Below, in pieces: positions 1-8,642 of a DNA stretch of 64,000 nt. The DNA comes from Planctomycetaceae bacterium (GTDB taxonomy: Bacteria > Planctomycetota > Planctomycetia > Planctomycetales > Planctomycetaceae). The notes under the pieces were generated by a model, which was not told the DNA's origin, searched no databases, and saw only the letters and a program-made list of their open reading frames with translations. The translations under genes and the position numbers were made by a program. The DNA is taken from contig JAGQQG010000011.1 of the NCBI GenBank assembly GCA_020426325.1, positions 23,247 through 87,246 on the forward strand, in the 5' to 3' direction. Position 1 is the stretch's first letter, and the number at the start of each line of letters is the position of its first letter.

Positions 1-1343
1 AGCTCAAGTGAGAGCGGCGGGGTCCAGGAAACATCACCGGTGTGGGCATCAATTGTTACACCCTCGGGCAATTCACCTGTCAATGAATAAGTCAGTTCTT
101 CAGGTGAACCATCGGGGTCACTCGCTGGGACCCTCATTGTGAGAGGACGCCCGGAATAGGCCTGTACGCGATCAATGTCCTCGAAGACTGGTGACAGGTT
201 GGGGTCGCGAAGGATCAGGGTGAGAGTCGTGGAAACAACTTGTTGTGGATTGATGCGGGACTGTGCACGCACATGAACATCGTACTCCTGTGAAATCGTT
301 TCGTTGCCGGGAGTCCAACTCAGACGTCCAGTCACGGGATCGATTTCCATTTCAGCGGGGACGTTCTCAATGAGTTCAAAAACTGGGTTACCCCCCGATG
401 GGTCCCAACCGGTGATGGTGAGGGTTGTTTCCCACGGGGTACCTCGCATCACGACTGGGTCGCTGATGGGGGCAAACTCAGGTTTGTAGTCGATCAACGG
501 AGCAGGCTTAGTAAACGGGCTGTGTTCGAGCAGTGCCGCGTAGTCATCGAACGTATGCGTCTGATGATCACGGTCGACAGGAAAAAGTTCGACCGCTGTT
601 CCCGCCGGATGAGCGACCGCGACCGTTTTCTCGGCTCCTCGCTCGATCGTCCACCGATTGCCATCGATCTTCTGGACCATGACCAGTTCCTGCCCGAGCT
701 TGACTTGAAATCCGGTGACATGCGGGAAGCGCTCGGGAGGCTCGACCTCGATCGTCGTCGCTTCTGCTGAGAGATCAGACGTTATCGAGGTACGTGGAAA
801 CAGGTAACGTCGTTCCTCTGCGTCCGGTAACGAGAGGCCGATCGCTGTCAGCGTCACTTCAAGCTGCGGATTGCCATCGCTCTGAGGGCTACTGACTTCT
901 AACGAATCGATTCGATGCACGAGTGCGACTCGCTCACAGTGGTAAAGAAAGCGGGCCAGTTGTTCGAGCGTAGCCTTGGCTTCAATTGTGACGGGGATCT
1001 GCACGTACGTTGTCCCGCGCGGCGTGCGACGTCCCAGAGTCGGAGTCGCACTCTCGAATCCGGACATCGCCGCGAGATTCATCAGCCATTCCTGGTACTC
1101 TCGCTGTGCGGTCAGTTGATTGGGGGGGAGGCTTTCGTATTGCCAGTCCCTCAGTCGCGCCCGGGCAGTCTGGAGTTCGAGTTGTTGTTCTTCCCGTTGC
1201 GTGAGTTGGCTCCTGGCGACCTCCAGCAGTCCGCGCCGCTGTGTGACCGGTTGCAGGAACCAACCCTCAAACGCAGGCAGCACCAACCAGACGGCGACTG
1301 CGCCGCCGAGGATGAGTGCCAGTTTCTTCTCTCGTGCCTGCAT
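1..1343 (-). CDS. GspM/PilO-like inner-membrane protein with C-terminal Ig-like domains (partial)
   Basis: The reading frame is open from an ATG at 1343 to the left edge, about 447 codons without a stop, so the C-terminus is missing. The N-terminus is a short cytoplasmic tail and one membrane segment (about residues 8-25), then a charged Q/E/R-rich coiled stretch and an alpha/beta region, the layout of GspM/PilO assembly-platform proteins. From about residue 295 it changes: two copies of a putative Ig/cadherin-like module are visible, each with a TGxxSWTP signature (DPVTGRLSWTP and DAHTGDVSWTP). It starts 18 nt after the gspL-like stop, so it is very likely in the same operon. Role in the assembly platform is inferred from position and topology; the Ig-like tail is unusual for the family. 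Confidence 0.75.
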   Translation of the reverse strand, partial: MQAREKKLALILGGAVAVWLVLPAFEGWFLQPVTQRRGLLEVARSQLTQREEQQLELQTARARLRDWQYESLPPNQLTAQREYQEWLMNLAAMSGFESATPTLGRRTPRGTTYVQIPVTIEAKATLEQLARFLYHCERVALVHRIDSLEVSSPQSDGNPQLEVTLTAIGLSLPDAEERRYLFPRTSITSDLSAEATTIEVEPPERFPHVTGFQVKLGQELVMVQKIDGNRWTIERGAEKTVAVAHPAGTAVELFPVDRDHQTHTFDDYAALLEHSPFTKPAPLIDYKPEFAPISDPVVMRGTPWETTLTITGWDPSGGNPVFELIENVPAEMEIDPVTGRLSWTPGNETISQEYDVHVRAQSRINPQQVVSTTLTLILRDPNLSPVFEDIDRVQAYSGRPLTMRVPASDPDGSPEELTYSLTGELPEGVTIDAHTGDVSWTPPLSLE

Positions 1344-1361
1344 GGTTCTGTTACGACGGAT

Positions 1362-2858
1362 TCAGTTGAGGGTGACTCGCTGCCCAGAGTCGACCTGGTC
1401 GGTTTTGCTGACAGGGACTTCAATCTGAAGTTCAAACGCATAGGGGTAGTCCGGGTCGACTCGGCTGCGGTCAGCAACCGACGGCAGAACCCGGAAGCCG
1501 GCGTCTTCCAGGACTTCTTGAAGCTGTTCGACATCCTGTTGCGAAACGGCATACCCGACGGCCGTCACTCGCAGTGCGGCGTCGCGAGTGAGCGTTTCCG
1601 ACTTCAATTCGCGGAGGTACAGTCGATCGGTTCCCGGTGCCAGTCGGTTGAATTCCTCAATCACCGCGAGGGGGTCATGATTCCGTTCGACCCACTCGCC
1701 GATCAACGCGGCAGCGTTCTGATCGGGAAGTCCCTGCCGAAGTTCGGCGTCCAGATCCTCGACTTGTTGTTCGATCTGTAAGGTCTGTGCTTCGAGATCA
1801 GTCAGATACGAGGAAAACATCCAATAACCAACACCGGTGACCAGCAAGCAGGCCGCAGCAGCCAGGCCTGCACGGATCCTGGTACGGTCCGGGGGAATGA
1901 CGGCTCGGCGAGGATCGAGAAAGTCGACGCGGCTGACGTGTGGCCCCGTCTGTCCCAACAACGCCCCCAACGCGGGAGTGAACGCTGCGAGTTCTGTCAC
2001 ATTAATCTGCGGATCAACGATGAGACCGCGTGCCTGAGAGACATCCAACACCTGCAATTGTTGGCCAAAGCGAGTCTGCAGAGCCTCTTCCACGGCCGGG
2101 TCGGCATTGCCCGGATGAATGAGGCAGACCCGTGCGATTTCGATGTTCGATAACGACTGTGACAATGCGACGATCGTCCGGTTGATCTCGGCGAGGGACG
2201 ATTTCCGCCCTCCGCTGCTCTCCATCTCTGCCAATCGCGTGTGATGGCTGAAGAACACCTGTTGCTGAATCAGTGCTGTGATCTCGACACGATGTGCATC
2301 TTGAAAGATGACCAGTGTTACCTGATTTGGATCGACCGAGTGATCAGGGCCGATGCGAGTCACAACCTCGCCAACGCTGACAGGACTGATGCCGACGGTC
2401 AGCAGGTCGATGTTCGCAGCGGCAAGGGTTTCGTGGAGGTGACGCAACCGTGTCCCATCGATGGTCACCATCAGCACCTGACGCGTCGCATCGTCCGACT
2501 GCATGGGCAGCGGCAGATAGTCGAGAGTTAACCGGTCAAGTGGGGTTGATGATTTGGTCGCGGCCTGGAAACGAACGAGGTCCGGCAACTCGTCGTCCGG
2601 AGCGTTCGGGAGTTCGAGTTTCCGAACAACGATCGCCTCACGAGGCATCACGACATGGACGTCGCTGGCTGCGATTCCGTGTGCACGCATGGACTCGGCC
2701 AACCACCGCCCCAGCGCCTCAGATCGCTGACGGAGGTCAGCATCGTCCGGCCAGTCGATGCGAAAGCACTTGTTGACGCGCAAGCTATCCCCACTCACAT
2801 CGGCAACAATGCCAGCGAGGTAATCGGCTTCCCAGTCAAAGGCGAGGGTGTGAGACAT
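1362..2858 (-). CDS. gspL: GspL/PilM-PilN-like assembly platform protein
   Basis: A 498-residue protein. The N-terminal 300 residues have the actin-like ATPase look of PilM/GspL (FDWEADYLAGIVAD near the start, a later LGALLGQTG segment). One membrane segment follows at about residues 325-350 (AAAACLLVTGVGYWMF), then a coiled and ferredoxin-like periplasmic tail like PilN or the GspL periplasmic part. I chose the ATG at 2858 because the upstream extension is translated from low-complexity repeat DNA and lacks family-like sequence. It lies between gspK and a GspM/PilO-like gene. In this family the protein links the cytoplasmic ATPase to the inner-membrane platform. Assignment as GspL rather than separate PilM/PilN is by position. 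Confidence 0.8.
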   Translation of the reverse strand: MSHTLAFDWEADYLAGIVADVSGDSLRVNKCFRIDWPDDADLRQRSEALGRWLAESMRAHGIAASDVHVVMPREAIVVRKLELPNAPDDELPDLVRFQAATKSSTPLDRLTLDYLPLPMQSDDATRQVLMVTIDGTRLRHLHETLAAANIDLLTVGISPVSVGEVVTRIGPDHSVDPNQVTLVIFQDAHRVEITALIQQQVFFSHHTRLAEMESSGGRKSSLAEINRTIVALSQSLSNIEIARVCLIHPGNADPAVEEALQTRFGQQLQVLDVSQARGLIVDPQINVTELAAFTPALGALLGQTGPHVSRVDFLDPRRAVIPPDRTRIRAGLAAAACLLVTGVGYWMFSSYLTDLEAQTLQIEQQVEDLDAELRQGLPDQNAAALIGEWVERNHDPLAVIEEFNRLAPGTDRLYLRELKSETLTRDAALRVTAVGYAVSQQDVEQLQEVLEDAGFRVLPSVADRSRVDPDYPYAFELQIEVPVSKTDQVDSGQRVTLN

Positions 2859-2869
2859 GGCTGAAGTAG

Positions 2870-2962
2870 CAGGGTGGCAAAGTGAGAAGTGGCAAAGTGG
2901 GTAGTGAATTGGCACCGTGACCCTTTGTCACTCTGCCACTAACTACTTTGCCACTCTCCCTT
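2870..2962. repeat. Intergenic inverted repeat between gspK and gspL
   Basis: The spacer between gspK and gspL contains AGTGGCAAAGTGGGTAGT and, about 30 nt later, the near-complement ACTAACTACTTTGCCACT, so the transcript can fold into a long hairpin. Each arm is made of roughly 7-nt units related to GTGGCAA/AGTGAGA. It may modulate relative expression or processing between gspK and gspL. There is no T tract typical of a terminator. Confidence 0.6.
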
Positions 2963-2967
2963 GGATT

Positions 2968-4638
2968 CTACTCGACGGATGATGGGGACAGTTGGTCAAT
3001 TCGATATCCCGGTCCGAGGTGTGTAAGATCCCGCTGAAAGACGACGCGTGGAGGCGTGATCGTGCTATCGATAATCGCTTCAACCCTCGCGACCGGACCG
3101 CCACGGTCGAAGTGACCGACCGCGTTAACTCGGTAGACACCTCCGCGGACGGTCAGATACCGGTCGAGCAACCGCATGGTTGTCAGGTCGGTCAGCCCAT
3201 CGATGAGCAGCCAACCGGTCGTGTTGCGATACGAGAGCACGTCCGACGTCGGCTGTCCTTCGACAAACTGCGGAGCCGCCGCGACGATCGCCTCCGCCAG
3301 ATCCGGAGGCATGTCCGGCAGCCCCAGCAGACATTCTAACCGCGCCTGATTGACATTGATCCGCCCCTCAATGAACTCCGCATCTCGGATCGTGAAATTC
3401 TCGAAGATGAACGGCAGGCTCTCCGCTAGTTCACCCGAGGCACTACCCCACGGACTGACAAGTGTTTCGGTCGACGATGTCGCTCCCTTGATAATGTCGA
3501 CCTCAATCTCTGCACCGATGAGGTCGTAAAGTGATATAAAATCGTAACTTGGCCCAACAGTGATGTCCATGCCTCCCCGTGTCACAGCGGAGCCGGTTCC
3601 GCCTCCAAGTGACTTGGCCAAACTCTGTGCGGCGTTCTGTAAGGCCTCATCGGTTTCGATGTCGCCTGTCGTGTTGTCGCTGCCTTCGGGGTACAGCGGC
3701 GGCAGGTTGGTCGAACCATTGAGGCGATAGGCGGTAATGAAATGCGGGATGCCGGAGTCCTCGCCGAACTCCTCCGCCAACTCGTCGTAGAGGACGGTCA
3801 ATAGTGGTTGATTGATGTTGATCTTCGGCGTCCCGTCCGGGCGCAGGTTCGACTCACGACTGTGCACCGTCAGGAACGCGGCCCAGCCGGGGTTGAGCAC
3901 GCCATCTGCATTGTCGAGCGGCGGGGTCGCTTCGCCGTCGTTCTCGTTCGGGTCGAGGAGTCCATTGCGATTGGCATCCTCCCCATACAACAACTCAGGA
4001 GTCACTCCGGCAATCAACAGCAATTCATCAACCGACTCCAGCGGACCGTTCTTCGCCTCATAAGGCGGAGTGAACGTGAGATACACGTCCGTCTCGGCTC
4101 CGTATTCCCGCGTGTCGTCATCCGTGTCGACCCAGTCGAGAATCGCATCCGCGACATCCTCGGTCATGTCGGGGAGATACATCAACATCTCGCGAGTCAG
4201 ATCGTCATCCAAGCCGAAGCCGATCAATGCATTCGGATTGAGCCGGGCCGATTCATCGATCAGTCCGAAACGAATTTGTGTGCCGGTCGAGTCGGACTCA
4301 ACTGGCGCCACGAGCGAAACTCGTCCCCGGCCGCGTTCCACAGCATGATCCTGCAAGAGTGCGGCTCGAAAGATCTCAGGGTTGTGATACAGATCGACGG
4401 GGTCCTGTTCCGGCGCCTGAAAGGGCCACGCAGCAGCCAGTTCGACTCCCGAATCGGCGAAGGCTTGCGTGAGGGCACCACGACCGTAACGCTCCGTCGC
4501 TTCTGTCTCCGCAAGCATCAACTCGGTAAACGTGTAAGCCGCGAGCGACAACAGCACAATCACTACCAGCACCACCACAAGCGCCGTTCCCCCTCGTGGG
4601 TGATCCATGTCGATATTGTGTCGTCCCGGCAGATTCAC
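2968..4638 (-). CDS. gspK: General secretion pathway protein K (minor pseudopilin)
   Basis: A 556-residue protein with an N-terminal hydrophobic segment (about residues 18-40, GGTALVVVLVVIVLLSLAAY) and a large alpha-helical domain. It has the GspK features: a glutamate shortly after the hydrophobic start, a DESARLNPNAL motif, and helix-hairpin-helix-like motifs (ADAILDWVDTDDD; two further such stretches). Length exceeds the usual 300-350 residues because of inserts. The GTG at 4638 overlaps the gspJ stop by 4 nt, which suggests translational coupling; an in-frame ATG at 4608 is the alternative. In type II secretion GspK caps the pseudopilus tip with GspI and GspJ. Confidence 0.85.
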   Translation of the reverse strand: MNLPGRHNIDMDHPRGGTALVVVLVVIVLLSLAAYTFTELMLAETEATERYGRGALTQAFADSGVELAAAWPFQAPEQDPVDLYHNPEIFRAALLQDHAVERGRGRVSLVAPVESDSTGTQIRFGLIDESARLNPNALIGFGLDDDLTREMLMYLPDMTEDVADAILDWVDTDDDTREYGAETDVYLTFTPPYEAKNGPLESVDELLLIAGVTPELLYGEDANRNGLLDPNENDGEATPPLDNADGVLNPGWAAFLTVHSRESNLRPDGTPKININQPLLTVLYDELAEEFGEDSGIPHFITAYRLNGSTNLPPLYPEGSDNTTGDIETDEALQNAAQSLAKSLGGGTGSAVTRGGMDITVGPSYDFISLYDLIGAEIEVDIIKGATSSTETLVSPWGSASGELAESLPFIFENFTIRDAEFIEGRINVNQARLECLLGLPDMPPDLAEAIVAAAPQFVEGQPTSDVLSYRNTTGWLLIDGLTDLTTMRLLDRYLTVRGGVYRVNAVGHFDRGGPVARVEAIIDSTITPPRVVFQRDLTHLGPGYRIDQLSPSSVE

Positions 4639-5636
4639 TGGACGAGTTCCCCCGCGAATGGTTGTGCGTTCGGCAGGGTGACCACATGGCGATACGTCTT
4701 CGGCAGGACATCATTGACGCGGGACGTTGTACGGATGTGATCGCTGAACGACTTTGCTCCAACGCCGTCGATGTCTTGTTCGGCCGTGACAATGCCCAAC
4801 GTGATTGCGATTGCTGAAGGAGGTTGACCCTCCACGATGGTGTCCCAAGAGTCCGTCCACTCCAGTCCGTTCCAGTAGGCGAAGTTTAAGGAGACGACTT
4901 CAGGGGCGAGGATCCGGGCATGAGTGGACAGCGTCTCCAGATCACCCGTCTCACTCGCATGTTGCACCAGGAGACGATCCCCTTCCAGTCGCGTGAGGCC
5001 CGTGACGGTGCCCGCACGCGGAGCGTCCAGCAGAGACCCGTCATACGCTGCTTGAGCCACTTGACCGGCCAGCCCTGATGCTCCACGTACCGCGAGGAAG
5101 TAGTTGACGGCAGCCAGATCACTGTGTGATGTGGGCGAATCGGTCGTTTGGCCGACAATCCGCGAGGGACGGCTGATATGCAGCACAAGCGACTGGCTGT
5201 CACCGAACACGCCGCTACTCTCATTCGCGAACGCCTCGTCCGGGGATGCCTTTTCGATCACAACCTCGACATCTTCTTCGGCAGCCGCTTCATCGGTCTG
5301 TGTCGCGTCCTCTTGGATGACGAACACAACTGAACGAATGTCAGACTCGATCGTCCGGAACAGGGCTCGCACGAGTTGGGCCTGCTCCATTTGCTCTCGC
5401 CCAGCAGTCGAGAGTTGATACGACACGTTGATGGACGCATAGACAGCGCTCAGCAGCACCACCGTCAGGGCGAGGGCGACGAGGACCTCGATGAGTGTGA
5501 AGCCGCGTCGGGTTGTGGGTTGAGGGTGAATGGTTGAAGGTCGAGAGTCGAAGGTCGAGCGGTGATTGTCATGGGAACGATCGGGACATCGACCATCCAC
5601 TCCCCACTGCCTACTGGCCACTGCCCATTTCCTCAC
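4635..5636 (-). CDS. gspJ: Pseudopilin GspJ, leader encoded by heptamer repeats
   Basis: A 333-residue minor pseudopilin. The prepilin peptidase site is clear: TTRRGFTLIEVLVALALTVV, with the conserved Gly-Phe-Thr-Leu-Ile-Glu and a membrane helix. What precedes it is odd: about 43 residues rather than the usual 5-20, with no internal Met. The GTG at 5636 overlaps the gspI stop by 4 nt, supporting it as the start. Nearly all of the leader is encoded by two arrays of degenerate 7-nt repeats (5511-5559 and 5597-5638), so the repeat has expanded into a peptide that processing should remove. The C-terminal body is a typical GspJ beta-rich domain. Confidence 0.87.
   Translation of the reverse strand: MRKWAVASRQWGVDGRCPDRSHDNHRSTFDSRPSTIHPQPTTRRGFTLIEVLVALALTVVLLSAVYASINVSYQLSTAGREQMEQAQLVRALFRTIESDIRSVVFVIQEDATQTDEAAAEEDVEVVIEKASPDEAFANESSGVFGDSQSLVLHISRPSRIVGQTTDSPTSHSDLAAVNYFLAVRGASGLAGQVAQAAYDGSLLDAPRAGTVTGLTRLEGDRLLVQHASETGDLETLSTHARILAPEVVSLNFAYWNGLEWTDSWDTIVEGQPPSAIAITLGIVTAEQDIDGVGAKSFSDHIRTTSRVNDVLPKTYRHVVTLPNAQPFAGELVQ
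5511..5559. repeat. Degenerate heptamer array (GGTTGAG type), 7 units
   Basis: Seven contiguous 7-nt units are visible: GGTTGTG, GGTTGAG, GGTGAAT, GGTTGAA, GGTCGAG, AGTCGAA, GGTCGAG. The array lies wholly inside the gspJ leader-coding region, just upstream of the codons for the prepilin cleavage site. Related perfect copies lie in the gspH leader. Confidence 0.85.
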
Positions 5637-5638
5637 GG
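5597..5638. repeat. Degenerate heptamer array (CCACTGC type), 6 units
   Basis: The units are CCACTCC, CCACTGC, CTACTGG, CCACTGC, CCATTTC, CTCACGG. The array covers the gspJ start codon and the gspI stop codon. It is a second unit type, different from the GGTTGAG array 40 nt away in the same gene. Confidence 0.75.
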
Positions 5639-6088
5639 CGACACCTCCGTGGCAGCGGCATCAATGAACAGCTGTGGGTTACGAACAAGGCGTGTGAGTG
5701 TGAAACCAGCATTCTCAGTGCGGCTGAGCTGCTGGTGGGTGACGCTCACGTCGAGTTGCAGGAGATCCGGGTGCGGACCATCGATGATCGACAAGCTCCA
5801 CAGCCAGCGCCCATCGTCAACAAACGGCTGTTCCTGGACGGCGACCATTGGCTCGACTCCGGCGATCACTTCGGCGAGCTTGGCCTCACACCGTAAGATC
5901 GCTTCACTTCGCAGCTGCCCTTCGGTCGCGGCGAGTGTTCCCACGTTGATCACTTGTCCGATGGCGGCAATCGCACCGAGAAAGATGCCCAAGGCCAGCA
6001 ACACCTCGAACAGCGTGATCCCTCGACGGGCAGATCGTCGAGTGAGAAAGGGACAGATTCTCCGCTGATTGAGTCGGCTGCGTGTCAT
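5633..6088 (-). CDS. gspI: Pseudopilin GspI
   Basis: A 151-residue protein with a type IV prepilin signal, RSARRGITLFEVLLALGIFL, where Ile replaces the usual Phe after the cleaved Gly and the Glu at +5 is kept. The length fits GspI (about 120-150 residues). The ATG at 6088 overlaps the gspH stop by 4 nt and its stop overlaps the gspJ start, so H, I, J and K are all tightly coupled. GspI nucleates the pseudopilus tip complex with GspJ and GspK. The H/I assignment is by order and size. Confidence 0.82.
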   Translation of the reverse strand: MTRSRLNQRRICPFLTRRSARRGITLFEVLLALGIFLGAIAAIGQVINVGTLAATEGQLRSEAILRCEAKLAEVIAGVEPMVAVQEQPFVDDGRWLWSLSIIDGPHPDLLQLDVSVTHQQLSRTENAGFTLTRLVRNPQLFIDAAATEVSP

Positions 6089-6711
6089 CGCTGGCTGGCC
6101 TCACGTTGGAGCGGACCTGTCGAGACACTGCCCGTCAGGCCACGCAGCGAGACATCAATCGAGCGACCACTCTCGTCCTTGATGCGAAACGTCGCGTCGC
6201 TGGATGTTCCATCTGCAAAGAACAGCAGCGGCGGAGCCCAGGCAGTGGTTTCCAACTCGTGGGCATCGATCAGGTTGGCAAACGCTTCGCGCGGCAAGCT
6301 CTCGACGACTGTTGCAGTGAACAGTCGCTCATCGGTTGACGTGAATTGACACGACTCGTCGATCCTGCCGCTCAGGACGGGATAGATCTGCAATTGAGGA
6401 GAAGTCGAGTCGACACTTGTGGTAGCGTCGATGTTCTCCGGCGGATCAAACGGGATAACAGTGAATCGCTGGCCACCGGGTTCATAGCGGAACTGGTACG
6501 TCAGCCCCGTATCGATTGCCTTGATGCGTGTCCCTAACACAGCCGTCTGTGCTGCTAATGCCGAGTCTCGAATGGCGGCCTCGCCCATATATCTCGTAAC
6601 CGATGGCCATGTGATACCGACAATGACGGCCATCGCACTCAGGACCAGAAGCACCTCCAGCAGCGTGAAGCCGTGTCGGTTGAGGGTTGAGGGTTGAGGG
6701 TTGAGGGTCAT
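6085..6711 (-). CDS. gspH: Pseudopilin GspH, leader encoded by heptamer repeats
   Basis: A 208-residue protein starting MTLNPQPSTLNRHGFTLLEV, with the prepilin cleavage site after HG and a hydrophobic helix. I chose the ATG at 6711 because it is the last Met before the cleavage motif and gives a short leader; longer starts add unrelated sequence. The leader codons are four perfect GGTTGAG heptamers read on the opposite strand. The C-terminal body resembles the GspH minor pseudopilin domain. It lies immediately downstream of gspG. Confidence 0.83.
   Translation of the reverse strand: MTLNPQPSTLNRHGFTLLEVLLVLSAMAVIVGITWPSVTRYMGEAAIRDSALAAQTAVLGTRIKAIDTGLTYQFRYEPGGQRFTVIPFDPPENIDATTSVDSTSPQLQIYPVLSGRIDESCQFTSTDERLFTATVVESLPREAFANLIDAHELETTAWAPPLLFFADGTSSDATFRIKDESGRSIDVSLRGLTGSVSTGPLQREASQR
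6678..6708. repeat. Perfect heptamer array GGTTGAG x4
   Basis: Four exact copies of GGTTGAG (6678-6705) plus a partial fifth. The array encodes the leader residues of pseudopilin GspH and ends exactly at its start codon. Confidence 0.95.
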
Positions 6712-6754
6712 AACGGGACTCTCACAGATACAAACGCCGCTCGCGGTTTCGCTG

Positions 6755-7228
6755 TTACACAGAGGCCGGAGTCGTCCAGTTGTTGATGTCATCTCCCGAT
6801 CCATCGTCGTTTTTAAGGTCTCGTCCGGATGACCAGATGGCCGGTTTGTCGCGATCTGACTTGCTGTTGGGGTACTCGTAGTGCAACGGCGTCCCCCACG
6901 CGTCGAGTGGCATCTCGTCGAGGACTGGTTCGATCGGGCGACCGGTCTGGGGATCGTTCCCGGGATTGATCAGTTTCTCGAAAACTTCATCTCCCCCCTG
7001 AGGATACTCTCCCTGATTGCTGACAGAGAATAACTTGACGGCCTGTTCCAGTCCGTGAATGCTGGCCTGCGTTGCCTTGATGTTGGCGGTCTGTTGCTGG
7101 CCGAGGAACCGGGGCACGACCATCGCGGCGATGACGCCCAGAATGGCCAGCACGATGAGCACTTCCAGCAGTGTGAAGCCGCTGCGGCTTGCACGAATTG
7201 ACTGTCGATGGCGGGGATTACGATACAT
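6755..7228 (-). CDS. gspG: Major pseudopilin GspG
   Basis: A 157-residue protein with leader MYRNPRHRQSIRASRSG and prepilin site SRSGFTLLEVLIVLAIL, followed by the long helix and the GspG beta domain (LDAWGTPLHYEYPNSK and a C-terminal DGxGDDINNW loop of the calcium-binding type). The ATG at 7228 is preceded by AAGGAT at suitable spacing. Length matches GspG (about 140-160). GspG is the main subunit of the pseudopilus. Confidence 0.93.
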   Translation of the reverse strand: MYRNPRHRQSIRASRSGFTLLEVLIVLAILGVIAAMVVPRFLGQQQTANIKATQASIHGLEQAVKLFSVSNQGEYPQGGDEVFEKLINPGNDPQTGRPIEPVLDEMPLDAWGTPLHYEYPNSKSDRDKPAIWSSGRDLKNDDGSGDDINNWTTPASV

Positions 7229-7301
7229 GAAACTATCCTTAGATGTTCTCATCTGGTGTTTGAACTCTGAGATGCGAGATTTCGGTTGCGGGTGAGCGAC
7301 A

Positions 7302-7330
7302 GTGGCTCGGCAGGAGCCTCGCCCTCCCAT
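7302..7330. repeat. Dispersed GC-rich element with small palindrome
   Basis: The spacer between gspF and gspG carries GGCTCGGCAGGAGCCTCGCC, which contains the small palindrome GGCTC/GAGCC. I recall this motif as frequent in planctomycete intergenic DNA and in mis-annotated N-termini (translated MGGRGSCRA). Only one copy is visible here. Confidence 0.5.
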
Positions 7331-7348
7331 GATGTCGTTGATCTGATT

Positions 7349-8557
7349 CTAGACAACTCCTGAGCTTTGCAGGATGGGAACGAGTAACGCAACGACCACA
7401 AACAACACGATTGCGGCCATAACGAGTAGCAGCAAAGGCTCCAACATGCGGACGGCGATGTCGAGTTCCCGGTTGGTACGACGTTCGAGATTGTCCGCGA
7501 TGTCGATTAACACGTTCTCAAGATTGTTCGCTTCTTCTCCGACGGAGATCATCTCGACGATCTCCGTGGGGAATTGTTGACTTTGAGAGAGAGGCTTCGC
7601 CAGCGACTTCCCCTCCGAGATGTTCTCGGCAGCCTGCTCGATCGCTGTCGTGAGCACGACATTGCCGGTCGCGTCCTTGGCGATGCGCAGCGACTGCAGG
7701 ATGGGCACGCCGTTCCTCAGCAAAGTGCCCAGGATGCGGCAAAAACGTGCGATGGCGAGACTCTTCACGATTCGACCGAACCCGGAAACACGCAGGCGTG
7801 CCGAGTCGAGATGCCATCGCCCCTGTTCTGTCCGGGATGCTTGACGCAGTGCGACGGCCGCTGCGATAACGAGTCCAACCGCGACCCACCAGTATTGCTG
7901 GGCCGAATCGCTGAAGTTTAACAGGGCCGTTGTCGCCCAGGGCAGATCGCCTCGCTGAGCCATGCGATTGAAGATCGGTTCAAACTTCGGCACGAAGTAC
8001 ACGAGCAGCACGCCGACGATGATCGTGCCGAACACCAGCAGAAACACCGGATAGACGAGTGCTCCGACGACCCGCCCTTTGAGTTCCTCCTGATGATCCG
8101 TGAACGCGGCGATCCGTTTGAGGACTTCTTCCAGGAATCCCCCCTCTTCACCCGCGCGAATCATGCTGACAACCAGCTCATTGAACGCAGCCGGATGCGC
8201 TTTCATCGCCTCGAACAACGGCGTGCCGTCCGCAACTCGACCGCGGACATCCTCCAGGACCAGACCGAGCGCAGGACTCGTTGACTGCTGCTGGAGCAAT
8301 TCGAGCGATCGCAAGAGCGGGACTCCGGACTTCAGCAGATCGGCAAGCTGTCCGTAGAAGATCGACAGAACTCGTGGCTTGACCTTTCGCCCGACGTAGC
8401 GCTGCTGAGACTTCGCGTCTTCTGCCAGATCCACACTGACCGGAAACAACTGCCGCATGGCCAACGAAGCGAGCGCATCCTGCTCGGTCGTCGCAGTGAG
8501 GACGCCTGTCACTTGCTGACCAGAGAGTTCACGGGCTGTGTATTGGAAGTCAGGCAT
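7349..8557 (-). CDS. gspF: Inner-membrane platform protein GspF
   Basis: A 402-residue polytopic protein with two T2SS_F domains. The N-terminus MPDFQYTARELSGQQVTGVL is typical (first residues FxYxA, then GxxxxG). Membrane segments are at about residues 165-190 (VVGALVYPVFLLVFGTIIVG), 215-240 and 370-395 (LLLLVMAAIVLFVVVALLVP). Length matches the family (about 400). It lies between gspE and gspG. GspF is the polytopic core of the assembly platform and interacts with the GspE ATPase. Confidence 0.93.
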   Translation of the reverse strand: MPDFQYTARELSGQQVTGVLTATTEQDALASLAMRQLFPVSVDLAEDAKSQQRYVGRKVKPRVLSIFYGQLADLLKSGVPLLRSLELLQQQSTSPALGLVLEDVRGRVADGTPLFEAMKAHPAAFNELVVSMIRAGEEGGFLEEVLKRIAAFTDHQEELKGRVVGALVYPVFLLVFGTIIVGVLLVYFVPKFEPIFNRMAQRGDLPWATTALLNFSDSAQQYWWVAVGLVIAAAVALRQASRTEQGRWHLDSARLRVSGFGRIVKSLAIARFCRILGTLLRNGVPILQSLRIAKDATGNVVLTTAIEQAAENISEGKSLAKPLSQSQQFPTEIVEMISVGEEANNLENVLIDIADNLERRTNRELDIAVRMLEPLLLLVMAAIVLFVVVALLVPILQSSGVV

Positions 8558-8565
8558 CGTTCAGG

Positions 8566-8642
8566 GAACAGCGTTGAGGGAACAGCGAACAGGAAATAGC
8601 GAACAAAACACGCTTTCACTGTTCGTTATTCCCTATTCGTTC
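8566..8642. repeat. Heptamer arrays in inverted orientation between gspE and gspF
   Basis: Units GAACAGC, GTTGAGG, GAACAGC, GAACAGG, AAATAGC, GAACAAA (8566-8607) are followed by TTCACTG, TTCGTTA, TTCCCTA, TTCGTTC (8615-8642). The second set is close to the reverse complement of the first, so the spacer can fold. The array runs into the gspE stop codon. Confidence 0.75.

Noticed and set aside
915..1781. Plus-strand open frame of 288 codons opposite the gspM/gspL-like genes
   Set aside because: No ribosome site or domain; the minus-strand frame continues the gsp cluster with clear family features.
3808..4740. Plus-strand frame of 310 codons opposite gspK
   Set aside because: Arg-rich shadow of a high-GC gene; gspK motifs are on the other strand.
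5511..5638. CRISPR-like array
   Set aside because: Units are 7 nt and contiguous without spacers, and no cas gene is present.
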